This document shows positions 1 through 7,876 of a stretch of DNA of 13,094 bases, piece by piece (within the stretch, counting starts at the first letter, position 1; each line of letters starts with the position of its first letter). The stretch is taken from the NCBI GenBank assembly GCA_934402515.1, contig CAKRTZ010000055.1, positions 1 through 13,094 on the forward strand, read 5' to 3'. Under the pieces are notes generated by a model. That model saw nothing but the letters and a program-made list of their open reading frames with translations. It was not told the DNA's origin and did no database searches. The stretch is from an uncultured Lachnospiraceae bacterium (GTDB taxonomy: Bacteria; Bacillota; Clostridia; Lachnospirales; Lachnospiraceae). Both the position numbers and the translations under genes were made by a program.

Positions 1-10
1 GGGCACAAAA

Positions 11-1408
11 ATGCACGAAAAAGCAAGAGGAAGTTTTAACGGGAAATTGGGATTTGTCATGGCGGCAGCCGGGTCTGCGGTAGGTTTGGGAAATATCTGG
101 AGATTCCCCTACCTGGCGGCGAAAGACCAGGGAGGAATTTTCCTTTTCTGCTACATTATTTTAGCACTGACCTTTGGATTTGCACTGTTGACCACAGAGA
201 TTGCCATCGGACGTAAAACCGCACAGAGTCCGTTGACGGCATATGGGGCCATTCATCCGAAATGGAAGGGAATCGGTATTCTGGCATGTCTGGTTCCCAC
301 ATTGATTTTACCTTATTATAGTGCCATCGGAGGCTGGGTCTTTAAGTATCTGGTAACCTTCACCGTCGGACACGGCACAGACGCAGCGGCAGATGGATAC
401 TTTACCGGGTTTATTACCAGTGAGGTTTCTCCGATTATCTATTTTCTGATTTTCATGGGTGTCACAGCGATTATCGTCTTTGGCGGTGTGGAAAAAGGAA
501 TCGAGCGGTTCAGTAAGATTATTATGCCCTTACTGTTGATTCTGATTCTGGGCATTGCCGTGTTTTCCCTGACATTGAAGCATACCGATGTAAACGGTGT
601 GACCCGTACCAGCCTGGAGGGGTTGAAAATTTATGTGCTGCCGGATTTCTCTAATGTGAGTCTGAAACAGTTTCTCATCGTGGTGATGGATGCCCTGGGA
701 CAGTTGTTCTACAGTATCAGCGTGGCAATGGGAATCATGGTAGCTTACGGTTCCTATGTAAAGAAGAATGTCAATCTCATGCAGTCCATTAACCAGATTG
801 AGATTTTCGATACCATCGTAGCATTTTTAGCAGGTATGATGATTGTTCCTGCAGTTTATGTATTCATGGGCAGAGAGGGCATGTCTGCCGGTCCCGGTCT
901 GATGTTTGTATCTTTGCCGAAAGTCTTTGATGCCATGGGCGGCATCGGCATTGTGATTGGAATTCTGTTTTTCGGCATGGTTTCCTTCGCTGCAATCACT
1001 TCTTCCGTTTCCATTATGGAGGCCATTGTGTCCAGCCTGATGGACAAGTTCCATTTCAGCCGGAAAAAGAGTGCTGCCATCGTAACCATCTATTCCCTGA
1101 TTGCCGGCACTATTGTATGCCTGGGCTACAACAAGTTCTATTTTGAGTTAAAACTGCCCAACGGCACCGTAGGACAGATCCTGGATGTGCTTGACTATGT
1201 CAGCAACAACATCTTTATGCCTCTAGTGGCATTACTGACCTGTATTCTTATCGGCTGGGTGGTAAATGCCCAGACGATTATTGACGAGGTAACCAGAAAT
1301 GGTGAAAAATTCAGAAGAAAGCACCTGTATGTGATTATGATCAAATACATCGCACCGCTGTTGTTATTCTTCTTACTGTTACAGTCTCTGGGACTGTTTT
1401 CTCTGTAA
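11..1408 (+). CDS. Sodium-dependent transporter of the NSS (SNF) family
   Basis: This is a 465-residue multi-pass membrane protein that should couple the inward Na+ gradient to uptake of an amino acid or related amine across the cell membrane. The family hallmark is near the N-terminus: GSAVGLGNIWRFPY at about residues 21-34, the unwound TM1 region that binds Na+ and substrate. It is followed by hydrophobic segments throughout, including a TM6-like stretch (ALGQLFYSISVAMGIM) and a hydrophobic C-terminus. Length fits bacterial NSS members (roughly 440-510 residues, 11-12 helices). The usual NGGGAF-type motif after TM1 reads DQGGIF here. The ATG at 11 gives the usual short polar N-terminus for the family, but only ten bases lie upstream, so the ribosome binding site cannot be judged. 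Substrate cannot be read from sequence; tyrosine, tryptophan and branched-chain amino acids are known for relatives. Confidence 0.93.
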   Translation: MHEKARGSFNGKLGFVMAAAGSAVGLGNIWRFPYLAAKDQGGIFLFCYIILALTFGFALLTTEIAIGRKTAQSPLTAYGAIHPKWKGIGILACLVPTLILPYYSAIGGWVFKYLVTFTVGHGTDAAADGYFTGFITSEVSPIIYFLIFMGVTAIIVFGGVEKGIERFSKIIMPLLLILILGIAVFSLTLKHTDVNGVTRTSLEGLKIYVLPDFSNVSLKQFLIVVMDALGQLFYSISVAMGIMVAYGSYVKKNVNLMQSINQIEIFDTIVAFLAGMMIVPAVYVFMGREGMSAGPGLMFVSLPKVFDAMGGIGIVIGILFFGMVSFAAITSSVSIMEAIVSSLMDKFHFSRKKSAAIVTIYSLIAGTIVCLGYNKFYFELKLPNGTVGQILDVLDYVSNNIFMPLVALLTCILIGWVVNAQTIIDEVTRNGEKFRRKHLYVIMIKYIAPLLLFFLLLQSLGLFSL

Positions 1409-1427
1409 AAAAATTTTCGATGACTGT

Positions 1428-1472
1428 TCCCTGCCTGGTTTGAAGGAATCGGGCAGGGATTTGTTTTTTTTT
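1428..1472 (+). terminator. Intrinsic terminator after the NSS transporter
   Basis: An 8-bp perfect stem (TCCCTGCC at 1428-1435 with GGCAGGGA at 1452-1459) encloses a 16-nt loop and is followed by a long T-run from 1460. It lies 19 bases after the stop codon and separates the transporter from the ABC operon. Confidence 0.88.
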
Positions 1473-1476
1473 CTTC

Positions 1477-1505
1477 TTTACTTTAGCGTGCTACTATGTT
1501 AAAAT
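1477..1505 (+). promoter_or_regulatory. Sigma-A type promoter of the ABC importer operon
   Basis: TTTACT at 1477-1482 and TAAAAT at 1500-1505 match the -35 and -10 consensus at 4/6 and 5/6 with a 17-bp spacer. The promoter sits just after the upstream terminator and about 50 bases before the first gene of the operon. A strong ribosome binding site, AGGAGG at 1539-1544, lies 9 bases before the ATG at 1554. Confidence 0.6.
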
Positions 1506-1553
1506 CTCCACTGTAATGTTCTATTGAGGAGCAAAGCTAGGAGGAATTAAATT

Positions 1554-2399
1554 ATGAAAAAGAATCTTGCTTTATTTTTAGCTTACGCCATGAGCGTGGC
1601 ATTAGTTGGCTGTGGAAATAGCAACCAGGCAGCAAGCACTGACGCTGCCACCACAGAATCTGCAGCAGAAACCACCGCAGCAGTTACCGACGAGGAAAGT
1701 TCTCTGGTATACGCTGTGGAAGCTGGCTCTGCCGGTGAGGAAGTAGCAAAAGAGAAAGGCTATCAGGTAAACTCTGTAGCATCCCAGGCTGATGCACTGA
1801 TGGAAGTGGCATCCGGCACATCTGATGCAGCAATTATCGATTTACTGATGGCAGGTGCTATGATCGGCGAGGGCACAAGCTATCCGAATCTGACCCACAC
1901 AGATGAACTGACTTCTGAGAAATACGGAGTAGGATGCCGCAAAGGTTCTGACCTGGCTGCTTACATCAATTCTGTATTTGCAGATGCTTATGCAGATGGC
2001 ACCATGCAGGAGATTGCCACCACCTACGGTGTGCAGGAATCTCTGTTAGAGCAGTCTGCAGATGCTTTCGTACAGGCTGATGACAGCGATGTGGCTTATA
2101 TCCAGGACAAGGGAAGCCTGATCGTTGGTATTACTGATTTTGAACCCATGGATTACAAGGCTGACAATGGTGAGTGGATCGGTTTTGACGCTGATATGGC
2201 AAAATTAGTTGCCGAGAAATTAGGCGTGGAAGTGCAGTTCGTAGAGATCGACTGGGACAACAAAATCATGGAACTGGATTCCAAAAATATTGATGTGGTA
2301 TGGAATGGCATGACACTTACCGATGAGGTTACTTCCTCCATGGAATGCACCAATGCATACTGCAATAACGCACAGGTCGTTGTCGTACCTGCAAACTAA
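1554..2399 (+). CDS. Circularly permuted amino-acid-binding lipoprotein of an ABC importer (SBP_bac_3 family)
   Basis: This 281-residue lipoprotein should capture an amino acid outside the membrane and deliver it to the permease encoded next. The signal peptide ends in a lipobox (ALVGC, lipidated Cys20), and residues 21-49 form an Ala/Thr/Glu/Ser-rich tether. The binding fold is in the wrong order. Residues about 50-167 match the half normally at the C-terminus: the second-lobe strand (YAVEAGSAGEE), SGTSDAAIID, YGVGCRKGSD and the final helix (YADGTMQEIATTYGVQE). Residues about 178-281 match the half normally at the N-terminus: LIVGITDFEPMDYK, GFDADMAKLVAEKLGV and VVWNGMTLTDE, ending at the hinge strand NAQVVVVPAN, where the stop falls. 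The join, residues 168-186, resembles the mature start of an ordinary family member. The Arg that commonly follows TPE/TDE and holds the ligand carboxylate is Val259. The gene is first in its operon, 18 bases before the permease. Family assignment is firm; permutation is read directly from motif order; ligand is unknown. Confidence 0.93.
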   Translation: MKKNLALFLAYAMSVALVGCGNSNQAASTDAATTESAAETTAAVTDEESSLVYAVEAGSAGEEVAKEKGYQVNSVASQADALMEVASGTSDAAIIDLLMAGAMIGEGTSYPNLTHTDELTSEKYGVGCRKGSDLAAYINSVFADAYADGTMQEIATTYGVQESLLEQSADAFVQADDSDVAYIQDKGSLIVGITDFEPMDYKADNGEWIGFDADMAKLVAEKLGVEVQFVEIDWDNKIMELDSKNIDVVWNGMTLTDEVTSSMECTNAYCNNAQVVVVPAN

Positions 2400-2417
2400 T
2401 ACACAGGAGAAGCACAT

Positions 2418-3098
2418 ATGTTTCTTGCCGTTAATCAAGAACTTTTTATCACTGTTACAAAGGAACTGTTAGGTGGTCTTGCGACCACCTTTCAGATTTT
2501 TATCCTGACGCTGATCTTTTCATTGCCTCTGGGTCTGGTACTTGCCTTTGGCATCATGAGCAAGTGGAAACCGCTGCGGTATCTGTTACAGGTGTTTATC
2601 TGGATTATCCGGGGAACACCGCTGATGTTACAGCTGATTATTATTTTTTACGGACCGGGACTTTGGCTGGGTCACAATATCTGGAGTGGAAATGAGAAAG
2701 GACGAATCACCGCTACGGTGGTGGCGTTTGCCATCAACTATGCCTGTTATTTCGCCGTGATCTTCCGAGGAGGAATCCAGGGTGTACCTGTAGGTCAGAG
2801 AGAAGCCGGACAGGTGTTGGGCATGACCAAAACTCAGATTTTCTTCAAGATAACTTTACTGCAAATGGTAAAAAGAGTGGTTCCCCCTCTTTCCAACGAG
2901 ATCATCACACTGGTGAAAGATACCTCCCTTGCCCGCATCATTGCGGCATACGAGCTGACCTTTGCCGGATACTCCTTTATGAAATCTGCGGGTATTACCT
3001 GGCCGTTGTTCTATACTGGGGTATTTTATCTGGCATTTGTAGGTATCTTGACCCTGCTGTTTAATTACATTGAAAAGAAACTGGACTATTTCAGATAA
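2418..3098 (+). CDS. Polar amino-acid ABC importer permease (HisM/ArtQ type)
   Basis: This 226-residue inner-membrane protein forms the translocation path of the importer, probably as a homodimer since only one permease gene is present. It has about five hydrophobic segments. Family marks are the RGTP motif at residues 65-68 (IIRGTPLMLQ) and the cytoplasmic EAA loop at about 118-157, with REAGQVLGM at 128-136, which docks on the ATPase. Length matches the HisM/GlnP-type family. The ATG at 2418 has an AGGAGA ribosome binding site at 2404-2409. The gene starts 18 bases after the binding-protein stop and ends 12 bases before the ATPase start, consistent with one transcript. The permease itself is in ordinary domain order with nothing visibly altered, so any effect of the rearranged binding protein is not mirrored here. 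Confidence 0.95.
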   Translation: MFLAVNQELFITVTKELLGGLATTFQIFILTLIFSLPLGLVLAFGIMSKWKPLRYLLQVFIWIIRGTPLMLQLIIIFYGPGLWLGHNIWSGNEKGRITATVVAFAINYACYFAVIFRGGIQGVPVGQREAGQVLGMTKTQIFFKITLLQMVKRVVPPLSNEIITLVKDTSLARIIAAYELTFAGYSFMKSAGITWPLFYTGVFYLAFVGILTLLFNYIEKKLDYFR

Positions 3099-3110
3099 CA
3101 GGTGAAACAT

Positions 3111-3896
3111 ATGGCAATTTTGGAAGTAGAACATATTGAAAAACACTTTGAAAATACCAAGGTGCTAAAGGATGTGGGGTTTTCCCTGGAAGAGGGAAAC
3201 GCGTTGGCAATTATCGGTTCTTCCGGCTCCGGCAAGACGACTCTGCTGCGGTGCTTAAACTTTTTGGAGACACCGGATAAAGGGAAAATCATTGTCCGGG
3301 GAGAAACCCTGTTTGACGCGGAGCAGAACAGCACCAGACGGGAGCGGGATCTGCGGAAAAAACGTCTCCACTTCGGTATGGTATTCCAGTCCTTTAATCT
3401 GTTTCCACAGTATACCGCACTGGAAAATGTCATGCTGGCTGAACAGATGTTGGCGAAAGAGCGGCCGGATTATAAGCAGAAGAAAAAGGAATTGCAGGAG
3501 GAAATCCGGGTACATGGACAGGAATTGCTGATACAAATGGGATTAAAGGATCGTATGGATCATTATCCTCACCAGCTTTCTGGCGGACAGCAGCAACGGG
3601 TGGCCATTGCCCGTGCACTGGCACTCCGTCCTGACATTCTCTGTTTTGACGAGCCGACCTCCGCATTAGACCCGGAACTGACGGGAGAGGTATTGAAGGT
3701 CATCCGTGGACTGGCAGAGCAGAAAACTACTATGATTATCGTAACCCATGAGATGGCGTTTGCCAGAGATGTGGCAGATCAGTTGATTTTCATGGATGAC
3801 GGCGTGGTGGTGGAATCAGGTGATCCCCGTCAGGTGATTGAGCACCCGAAAGAGGAGCGTACCAGACAGTTCCTTACCAGATATTTTGAAGGATAA
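3111..3896 (+). CDS. Polar amino-acid ABC importer ATPase (GlnQ type)
   Basis: This 261-residue cytoplasmic ATPase energises the importer. All nucleotide-binding elements are present: Walker A GSSGSGKTT (residues 36-44), Q-loop Gln93 in VFQSFNLFP, signature LSGGQQQR (156-163), Walker B ILCFDEP (176-182) with Glu181, D-loop SALD, and His213 in VTHEM. Compared with GlnQ/HisP it carries a charged insertion at about 66-86 before the Q-loop and a longer charged helix at about 111-137. I chose ATG 3111 because AGGTGA at 3100-3105 is its ribosome binding site; a GTG at 3102 in the same frame would add three residues but overlaps that site. It is the last gene of the operon and is followed by a terminator. 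Confidence 0.96.
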   Translation: MAILEVEHIEKHFENTKVLKDVGFSLEEGNALAIIGSSGSGKTTLLRCLNFLETPDKGKIIVRGETLFDAEQNSTRRERDLRKKRLHFGMVFQSFNLFPQYTALENVMLAEQMLAKERPDYKQKKKELQEEIRVHGQELLIQMGLKDRMDHYPHQLSGGQQQRVAIARALALRPDILCFDEPTSALDPELTGEVLKVIRGLAEQKTTMIIVTHEMAFARDVADQLIFMDDGVVVESGDPRQVIEHPKEERTRQFLTRYFEG

Positions 3897-3920
3897 TATT
3901 TTTAATAAAAGAATTTTCAC

Positions 3921-3955
3921 AAGGCGGGATGCGTTGAAAGACGTGTCCCGTTTTG
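3921..3955 (+). terminator. Intrinsic terminator after the ABC operon
   Basis: A 10-bp stem (CGGGATGCGT at 3925-3934 with ACGTGTCCCG at 3941-3950, including two G-U pairs) has a 6-base loop. It is extended by A/G-rich sequence pairing with the TTTT that follows. The T-run is short, so efficiency is uncertain. Confidence 0.75.
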
Positions 3956-4000
3956 CTATAAATAAACTGTTCTTCAAATCTTAAACTTCTCTAAACTCAG

Positions 4001-4029
4001 TTGTTTCGTAATTTTCCACACTTTATAAT
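4001..4029 (+). promoter_or_regulatory. Sigma-A type promoter of the GH2-symporter operon
   Basis: TTGTTT at 4001-4006 and a perfect TATAAT at 4024-4029 are separated by 17 bases. The leader from there to the ATG at 4116 is about 80 bases, AT-rich, with a GGAATTC and GGGC patch at 4069-4079 but no clear operator palindrome that I can defend. No regulator gene lies beside it. Confidence 0.7.
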
Positions 4030-4115
4030 AAGCCCAAAATGAAATTATCTTTTATGAAAAAAATATTTGGAATTCGGGCAATAATAAAGGCAAAGAAAAG
4101 AAAGGACAACATCCC

Positions 4116-6431
4116 ATGACACAGAAACAAAACTGGAATACAGACTGGAAATTCACGAAAGCAGCCATCCATGTGGCAAAGCCGCAGACGGAGGAACAAA
4201 TCCCGGAAGGTTCTCCGTTGGAGGGAAAAGCAGAATTGTGGCAGGATGTGACCCTGCCCCACACCTGGAACGGAGAAGACGGACAGGATGGCGGCAATGA
4301 CTATGACCGCCGCACCTGCTATTACTGGAAAACATTGGACTTAAAAGACCTGCCGGAATCCGACGAGGTCTATCTGGAACTGGAAGGCGTCAATTCCACC
4401 GGAGATGTGTATGTGAATGGACAACACCTGGCACACCACGATGGCGGTTATTCCACCTGGCGGGTAAATCTGACCGGAGCCTTGCAGGAGCATAACGACA
4501 TTGTCATCGCCGTGGACAATGCCCCCAACGACCATGTCTACCCTCAGATGGCAGACTTTACTTTTTACGGAGGAATTTACCGGAACGTGTCCCTGCTCTG
4601 CGTGGGGAAATCCCGGTTTAATCTGGACGATTATGGCAGTCCCGCAGTGAAGGTGACACCCCATCTGGAGGATGGAAAAGAGGATGCAGAAATTGAAATG
4701 GAGGTTTCTCTGACCGGTGTCAGTGGAGAAGAAATCCTGACTTACCGGATTCTGGACGGAGAGAAACAGCCGGTAGCCACCGCAGAGGCAAAGGCCGCCA
4801 ATCCACACATCACACTGCACATTCCCCAGGTACATCGCTGGCACGGGCGAAAGGATCCCTATCTCTATACGCTGCAAGTAAGCCTGTCCGAGGGCAGTCG
4901 GGTGCTGGATGAGCGTACGCTGCGCTTTGGTTGCCGCACCTTTTCTATCGACCCGGAAAAAGGTTTTTTCTTAAATGGGGAATCCTATCCCCTCCGGGGC
5001 GTGTCCAGACACCAGGACAGACCTTATAAAGGAAATGCTATCTCTAGGGCAGACCATGAGGAGGATATGGATTTAATCTGTGAGATGGGTGCCAATACCA
5101 TCCGTTTGGCGCACTACCAGCACGACCAGTATTTTTATGACCTCTGCGATGAGCGGGGCATGGTAGTCTGGGCAGAAATTCCCTATATTTCCAGGCATCT
5201 GGAAAAAGGAGAGGCGAATACCCTTTCCCAGATGAAGGAATTAATTTTGCAAAATTATAACCACCCTTCCATTGTGGTATGGGGATTGTCCAATGAGATT
5301 ACCATGCAGGGTGCATCAGTACCGGGATTGTTGGAAAACCATCGGAAATTAAATAATCTTTGTCATGAGATGGATCCTACCCGTCTCACCACCGTGGCGG
5401 TGGTTTCCATGTGTGGAATGGATGAGGAATATTTGAAAATTCCTGATGTGCTAAGCTATAACCATTATTTTGGCTGGTATGGCGGGGATACCTCCATGAA
5501 TGGGGAATTTTTTGATCAGTTCCATAAAAAATATCCCAATCGCGCCATCGGCATGAGTGAGTACGGCTGTGAGGCACTGAACTGGCATACCTCCGATCCA
5601 CAGCAGGGTGACTACACGGAGGAATACCAGGCTTATTATCACGAGGAACTCATCAGGCAGTTATACACCCGTCCTTTTATCTGGGCCACCTATGTATGGA
5701 ATATGTTTGACTTTGCAGCGGATGCCAGAGCCGAGGGCGGCGAGGACGGCATGAATCATAAGGGGCTGGTAACCTTTGACCGCAAGTACAAAAAGGACGC
5801 CTTTTATGCCTACAAAGCATGGCTGACCGACCCGGAAACCCAGCCCTTTGTCCATCTCTGCGGAAAGCGCTATGTGGACAGAGTGGAGCAGGTGACGAAG
5901 GTGACCGTCTATTCCAATCTGCCGGAGGTGGAACTTTGGATAAACGGAAAGCACCTGGAAACGAAACAGGCAGAGGATCACTTTTTCTATTTTGAGGTGC
6001 CCAATGAGGGAGAAAACACTCTGACAGCAAAGGCCGGAGCCTGCAGCGATGAAAGCCACATCCGCAAGGTGGAAGCTTTCAACGAAGATTACCGCATGAA
6101 GGAGACCTCCGATGTGATGAACTGGTTCGATATCACCACCCCGGAAGGCTATTTTTCCATCCTGGATAAAATAGGAGATATGATGTCGACCATGGAAGGA
6201 ATGCTGTTTCTGACAGATCTGGGAAAAGAGATGGCAAAGAAAGGAAAATCCGTGGAGGGGCAGGATAAAAAAAGCATGGACTTATTCGGAAACGAGGGAG
6301 TAGTGAGGATGATGAGCAGTTTTACGTTAAAACGCCTCCTCAGTATGGCAGAAACCATGGGAATGGAAGCCTTTACCAGAGAAGAAATTTTGGAAATCAA
6401 TCATAAATTGAACCAGATACGGAAAAAATAA
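4116..6431 (+). CDS. Glycoside hydrolase family 2 enzyme (beta-galactosidase or beta-glucuronidase type)
   Basis: This 771-residue enzyme has no signal peptide and should cleave imported beta-glycosides in the cytoplasm by the retaining GH2 mechanism. Domains in order are an N-terminal sugar-binding jelly-roll (about 1-175, with LPHTWNGEDGQDGGNDY), an Ig-like domain (about 185-285), a TIM barrel (about 285-590) and a second Ig-like domain (about 595-665). A helical tail of about 100 residues (668-771) follows. Catalytic residues are visible: acid/base Glu394 in WGLSNEIT and nucleophile Glu482 in GMSEYGCE. LAHYQHDQYFYDLCDE and WNMFDF are also family-typical. An N-x-K triplet (Asn547, Lys549 in MNHKGLVT) sits where beta-glucuronidases place their carboxylate-binding residues, but similar NxKG sequences occur in galactosidase-type GH2 proteins, so the substrate is undecided. 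An AAAGGA ribosome binding site at 4101-4106 precedes the ATG. A sugar symporter follows 31 bases downstream. Confidence 0.92.
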   Translation: MTQKQNWNTDWKFTKAAIHVAKPQTEEQIPEGSPLEGKAELWQDVTLPHTWNGEDGQDGGNDYDRRTCYYWKTLDLKDLPESDEVYLELEGVNSTGDVYVNGQHLAHHDGGYSTWRVNLTGALQEHNDIVIAVDNAPNDHVYPQMADFTFYGGIYRNVSLLCVGKSRFNLDDYGSPAVKVTPHLEDGKEDAEIEMEVSLTGVSGEEILTYRILDGEKQPVATAEAKAANPHITLHIPQVHRWHGRKDPYLYTLQVSLSEGSRVLDERTLRFGCRTFSIDPEKGFFLNGESYPLRGVSRHQDRPYKGNAISRADHEEDMDLICEMGANTIRLAHYQHDQYFYDLCDERGMVVWAEIPYISRHLEKGEANTLSQMKELILQNYNHPSIVVWGLSNEITMQGASVPGLLENHRKLNNLCHEMDPTRLTTVAVVSMCGMDEEYLKIPDVLSYNHYFGWYGGDTSMNGEFFDQFHKKYPNRAIGMSEYGCEALNWHTSDPQQGDYTEEYQAYYHEELIRQLYTRPFIWATYVWNMFDFAADARAEGGEDGMNHKGLVTFDRKYKKDAFYAYKAWLTDPETQPFVHLCGKRYVDRVEQVTKVTVYSNLPEVELWINGKHLETKQAEDHFFYFEVPNEGENTLTAKAGACSDESHIRKVEAFNEDYRMKETSDVMNWFDITTPEGYFSILDKIGDMMSTMEGMLFLTDLGKEMAKKGKSVEGQDKKSMDLFGNEGVVRMMSSFTLKRLLSMAETMGMEAFTREEILEINHKLNQIRKK

Positions 6432-6462
6432 TCCCAAATCATATGTTTTGGGAGGAATGAGA

Positions 6463-7869
6463 ATGGGAGAGCGGAAGGTCAGACCCTTTGGGCTGCGGGA
6501 CAAAGTGGGCTATCTGATGGGAGATTTGGGAAACGATTTCACCTTTCTTTTTGCCAGTGGCTATATTATGGTGTTTTACAGCAAAGTAATGGGAATCAGT
6601 ACCGGTCTCATCGGAACCATGTTTGTGATTGCCCGGTGTATCGATGCCTTCACAGATATCGGCATGGGGAGAATTGTGGATACCATGGGAAATCGGGGAA
6701 GGGAACGGTTTCGTCCCTGGCTTCTGCGGATGTGCGGACCGGTGGCACTGGCCTCCTTTCTCATGTATCAGGTGGGAATTCGGGATTGGTCTTACCAGGC
6801 AAGGGTCACCTATATGTTCGTCACTTATATTCTGTGGGGCTCTGTTTTCTACACCTCCATCAACATTCCCTACGGTTCCATGGCATCGGTTATTTCCGGT
6901 GATTTCAGGCATCGAAGCTCTCTTTCGGTTTTTCGTTCCGTGGGAAGCATGGCAGCGGGAATTGCCATCGGTGTGATTGCTCCGCTTGTGGTGTATTACA
7001 CGGACCAAGAAGGAAATCAGGTGGTCAGCGGAAAAAACTTTACCCTCCTGGCAGGAATCCTGGCAGCAGCATCCATTGTTTCTTATTTGCTCTGTTATTT
7101 TCTGTGTTCGGAACGGGTGGTGCTTTGCAAAACGAAATCTGCGGAGAAGGAACAGCCTTTTGTCAGAAGAGCCGGTAACTTTTTACAGAGCAGGGCATTG
7201 TGGGGTGTCATTCTATCTGCTTTGCTAATGCTATTGGCGACACTCATGAGCCAGAGCGTGAACAACTATCTCTACGCGGACTATTTCAAAAATACAAAAG
7301 CCTTATCCCTGTCAGGTCTGCTCCAGCTCCCTGCCATGTTTTTTCTGGCATCCTTTGCCACAAAGCTGGCGATACGTTACGGAAAACGGGAATGTGGCTT
7401 CGTGGGAATGTTAGTTTCCGGTATCTTATATATGCTCATTGGATTTCTACATTTACGGAATGTGTGGGTGTTTATCCTGCTGATTTTCCTGGCAATGCTG
7501 GGGATGATGTTTTTTAATATGCAGTGTTATGCCATGGTGACGGATGTAATTGATGACCTGGAAGTGATCAGTGGGAACCGGGATGACGGAACGATTTACG
7601 GAATTTATTCTTTTTTCCGGAAAATCGGGCAGGCACTGGCCGGTGGAGTAGGTGGCTGGGCACTTGCCTGGATCGGATATGACGAACTGGCTCCTTCACA
7701 GACGCCCCTGGTGGCGGAGAGTATCTACAATCTGGCTACCTTTTTCCCCGGAGTAGTGTATCTGGCGACGGCAGCGGTGCTGCTTTTTCTTTATCCCTTA
7801 GGAAAAAAGCGGGTGGAGGATAATGTGGTGAAACTGCAAAGCATTCATGAACAAGGTAATGAAAAATAA
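6463..7869 (+). CDS. Glycoside-cation symporter, GPH family (MelB/GusB-like)
   Basis: This 468-residue inner-membrane protein is a major-facilitator-type carrier that should bring a glycoside or sugar into the cell with H+ or Na+. About twelve hydrophobic segments are spread along it. The GPH pattern is near the N-terminus: GYLMGDLGNDF at about 16-26, then RCIDAFTDIGMGRIVD at 58-73 followed by the basic loop NRGRERFRPW. The second half has DVIDDLE and the basic FRKIGQALAGGVGGW. I chose ATG 6463 because GGAGG at 6451-6455 is spaced well for it; an ATG at 6457 is too close to that site and a TTG at 6448 precedes it. It lies 31 bases after the GH2 gene, so the pair likely acts as a transport-then-hydrolyse unit, as in the gusA-gusB and melA-melB pairings. 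No convincing terminator follows. Confidence 0.92.
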   Translation: MGERKVRPFGLRDKVGYLMGDLGNDFTFLFASGYIMVFYSKVMGISTGLIGTMFVIARCIDAFTDIGMGRIVDTMGNRGRERFRPWLLRMCGPVALASFLMYQVGIRDWSYQARVTYMFVTYILWGSVFYTSINIPYGSMASVISGDFRHRSSLSVFRSVGSMAAGIAIGVIAPLVVYYTDQEGNQVVSGKNFTLLAGILAAASIVSYLLCYFLCSERVVLCKTKSAEKEQPFVRRAGNFLQSRALWGVILSALLMLLATLMSQSVNNYLYADYFKNTKALSLSGLLQLPAMFFLASFATKLAIRYGKRECGFVGMLVSGILYMLIGFLHLRNVWVFILLIFLAMLGMMFFNMQCYAMVTDVIDDLEVISGNRDDGTIYGIYSFFRKIGQALAGGVGGWALAWIGYDELAPSQTPLVAESIYNLATFFPGVVYLATAAVLLFLYPLGKKRVEDNVVKLQSIHEQGNEK

Positions 7870-7876
7870 AATGTTT

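Noticed and set aside
1554..2399. Binding protein as a pseudogene or simple frameshifted tandem duplicate
   Set aside because: The frame is open from an intact lipoprotein signal to a stop directly after the hinge strand, each half occurs once, and no leftover copy is seen on either side.
3102..3110. GTG start of the ABC ATPase three codons upstream
   Set aside because: The GTG overlaps AGGTGA, which is correctly spaced as ribosome binding site for the ATG at 3111; the family normally starts close to this ATG.
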